Source: Thalassotalea_H castellviae
GTDB lineage: Bacteria; Pseudomonadota; Gammaproteobacteria; Enterobacterales; Alteromonadaceae
DNA length: 64,000 bases
Assembly: GCF_031846185.1 (NCBI RefSeq)
Contig: NZ_JAVRIF010000004.1
Coordinates: forward strand, 255,253-319,252
Direction of reading: 5' to 3'
A model generated the notes under the pieces. The model was not told where the DNA came from, did not search any database, and saw only the letters and a list, made by a program, of their open reading frames with translations. This document shows positions 62,952 to 64,000 of this stretch, piece after piece (positions within the stretch are counted from its first letter, which is position 1; each line of letters starts with the position of its first letter). The translations under genes were made by a program, and so were the position numbers.

Positions 62952-63635
62952 TTAATGTACTGGGTAGTTAAATTGATAGCCCTTAGACCTAACAGATTTA
63001 ATTATTTGTTCAGATAAACCAACTCGCTTTAATTTCCGGCGAATTCTCGCTATTTTAATATCTATTGAGCGATCAATACCATTATAATCAGCGCCTTTTA
63101 ATACTTTTAAAATCAATTGTCGTGAAACTATCTCACCTCGCTTTGTCGCAATAAAATAGAATAGTTCATATTCTTCTTGGGTCAGACGTAATGCTTGCCC
63201 TTCATAATAACAATCCGCATTATTTGGTTGAAATTCTATATCATCAAACAGTATCACTTGATTCACATCAATCGCTTTAGGTCGCACACCTAACCGTTTA
63301 ATTCGTTGATAGAGTATTTCAAAAGGAGCTTTTTTATTGACATAATCATCAGCCCCTAAACCAAATGATGTAACTTCAGCTTCAATAGAATCAGACGCGG
63401 TTAAAAAAACAATGCCTCCTTGGTAGAACTCTCTAAGTTCTTGGCAAATTTCAAAACCATTTTTATCCGGTAAATTGATATCTAATAGAATAATATCGGG
63501 ATTAACACTGATAACTTTTCTTATCGCAGCAGAGCCATTAAAAACCTGTGCAACTTCAAAACCTTTATTTTCTAATTGAACTTTTAAAGAAAAGGAAACC
63601 AAATTATCATCTTCAATGATGAGTACTTTTTTCAT
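62952..63635 (-). CDS. OmpR-family response regulator
   Basis: 227 residues. Receiver domain with EDDNLVSF, phospho-Asp in IILLDINLPDKNG, Thr in FLTASDS and Lys in DYVNKKAPFEIL; then an OmpR-type winged helix (about 135-225: LTQEEYELFYFIATKRGEIVSRQLILKVL, DRSIDIKIARIRRKL, SVRSKGYQF). Lys-Lys replaces the usual Lys-Pro after the switch Lys. No histidine kinase gene is in view; it may lie elsewhere. Target genes unknown. Confidence 0.92.
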   Translation of the reverse strand: MKKVLIIEDDNLVSFSLKVQLENKGFEVAQVFNGSAAIRKVISVNPDIILLDINLPDKNGFEICQELREFYQGGIVFLTASDSIEAEVTSFGLGADDYVNKKAPFEILYQRIKRLGVRPKAIDVNQVILFDDIEFQPNNADCYYEGQALRLTQEEYELFYFIATKRGEIVSRQLILKVLKGADYNGIDRSIDIKIARIRRKLKRVGLSEQIIKSVRSKGYQFNYPVH

Positions 63636-63841
63636 AAGGCATTATAGTAGTTATTTTATTTAGCCATTTATTCTTTAATCTTATACAGCTTTATTAATTG
63701 ATCAATCTTTTCTAGTTAAATCCCAATATGTACTCGTTGAATTATCAGGTTTTTATTAAGTTAACTTACTGATAAGTTTATATTCTTAATAAATACATAC
63801 TTTAAATTAAATGTATAAATTAAAGATAATATTCTATATAT

Positions 63842-63872
63842 GAAAAAGCCCGCAGCTGTTGCTACGGGCTTT
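63842..63872 (-). terminator. Terminator of the tRNA-Tyr transcript
   Basis: Minus strand: AAAGCCCGTAGC, loop AACA, GCTGCGGGCTTTTT. One mismatch in the stem and a good T-run, seven bases after the tRNA CCA end. Confidence 0.93.
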
Positions 63873-63879
63873 AGAATGA

Positions 63880-63964
63880 TGGTGGAGGGAGGTGGATTCG
63901 AACCACCGAAGGCGGAGCCGTCAGATTTACAGTCTGATCCCTTTGGCCACTCGGGAACCCCTCC
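63880..63964 (-). tRNA. tyrT: tRNA-Tyr (GTA anticodon)
   Basis: 85-base class-II tRNA ending in an encoded CCA. The minus strand reads GGAGGGGTTCCCGAGTGGCC at the 5' end, anticodon stem-loop CAGACTGTAAATCTG with anticodon GTA, a long variable arm (ACGGCTCCGCCTTCGGT region), T-loop GGTTCGAATCC, and acceptor CCTCC pairing. A terminator follows directly. Confidence 0.97.
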
Positions 63965-63973
63965 ACAGGGACG

Positions 63974-64000
63974 AAAAGCCCGACATAATAGTCGAGCTTT
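63974..64000 (-). terminator. Hairpin directly upstream of tRNA-Tyr
   Basis: Minus strand AAAGCTCGAC, loop TATTAT, GTCGGGCTTTT: a 10-bp stem with one G-U pair and a T-run. It would end whatever gene precedes the tRNA on the minus strand; only nine bases separate it from the tRNA. Confidence 0.85.

Overview
The window looks like chromosomal DNA of a low-GC marine gammaproteobacterium of the Colwellia / Thalassotalea / Alteromonadales type. This rests on AT-rich sequence, large TonB-dependent receptors paired with catabolic genes, GPH and FucP-type sugar carriers, paired RhlE-like helicases, and proteins such as DUF3422, DUF2750 and M61 peptidase. Taxonomy is inferred from gene content only. 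There is no rRNA, CRISPR array, IS element or prophage; one tRNA (Tyr) sits at the right end.

Region 1 (1-27 kb) is a polyamine / beta-alanine catabolic island. It holds two paralogous TonB-dependent receptors (the first cut by the window edge), a lipoprotein amidohydrolase, and a BauR/BauA/BauC-like set (LysR regulator, omega-amino-acid:pyruvate aminotransferase, (methyl)malonate-semialdehyde dehydrogenase). It also holds a double-cupin protein, two more aldehyde dehydrogenases, three FAD oxidoreductases of the PuuB type, a PuuR-like regulator, a second class-III aminotransferase, a gamma-glutamylpolyamine synthetase (PuuA-like) and PuuD. Together they could glutamylate polyamines, oxidise them, release omega-amino acids and feed beta-alanine to acetyl-CoA. 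A recurring AT-rich box (GTAAAATAT..TGAAC and a two-base-longer variant) lies at three puu-type promoter regions. Two broken genes were found here: an unlabelled amidohydrolase relic at 20.5-20.74 kb, and a DUF3422 gene interrupted by an in-frame TAA at 21049. No inner-membrane polyamine permease is visible.

Region 2 (27-36 kb) is mixed. It starts with a two-component pair in which both partners have lost signature residues: the NtrC-like regulator lacks GAFTGA and the Walker B acidic pair, and the kinase has Gln where the H-box His should be. Then come cytochrome c', a cytochrome b561-like protein, an M61 peptidase, an AraC regulator with an NTF2-like secreted protein, and a small Cys-rich protein.

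Region 3 (36-52.7 kb) is a beta-glucoside / cello-oligosaccharide region: LacI regulator, GPH carrier, GH1 beta-glucosidase, FucP-type sugar carrier, CadC-like regulator, a Tat-type epimerase, and a 1006-aa TonB receptor. Divergent from the receptor is an operon of GPH carrier, GH94 phosphorylase, gluconokinase and CBM9-like protein. The GH94 plus gluconokinase pairing points to phosphorolysis of cellobionic acid (or another aldobionate) to glucose-1-phosphate and gluconate. Four near-identical palindromes (TGTAAGCGCTTACA type) connect this operon, the receptor and the GH1/FucP promoter region into one probable LacI regulon.

Region 4 (52.7-64 kb) is largely housekeeping: AIM24-family protein, a DsbA-like protein with a CPAC active site, a secreted amidohydrolase fused to a RidA domain, two RhlE-like helicases, DUF2750, hotdog thioesterase, an AsmA-like DUF748 protein, a YaiI-family protein, an OmpR-type regulator and tRNA-Tyr bracketed by hairpins.
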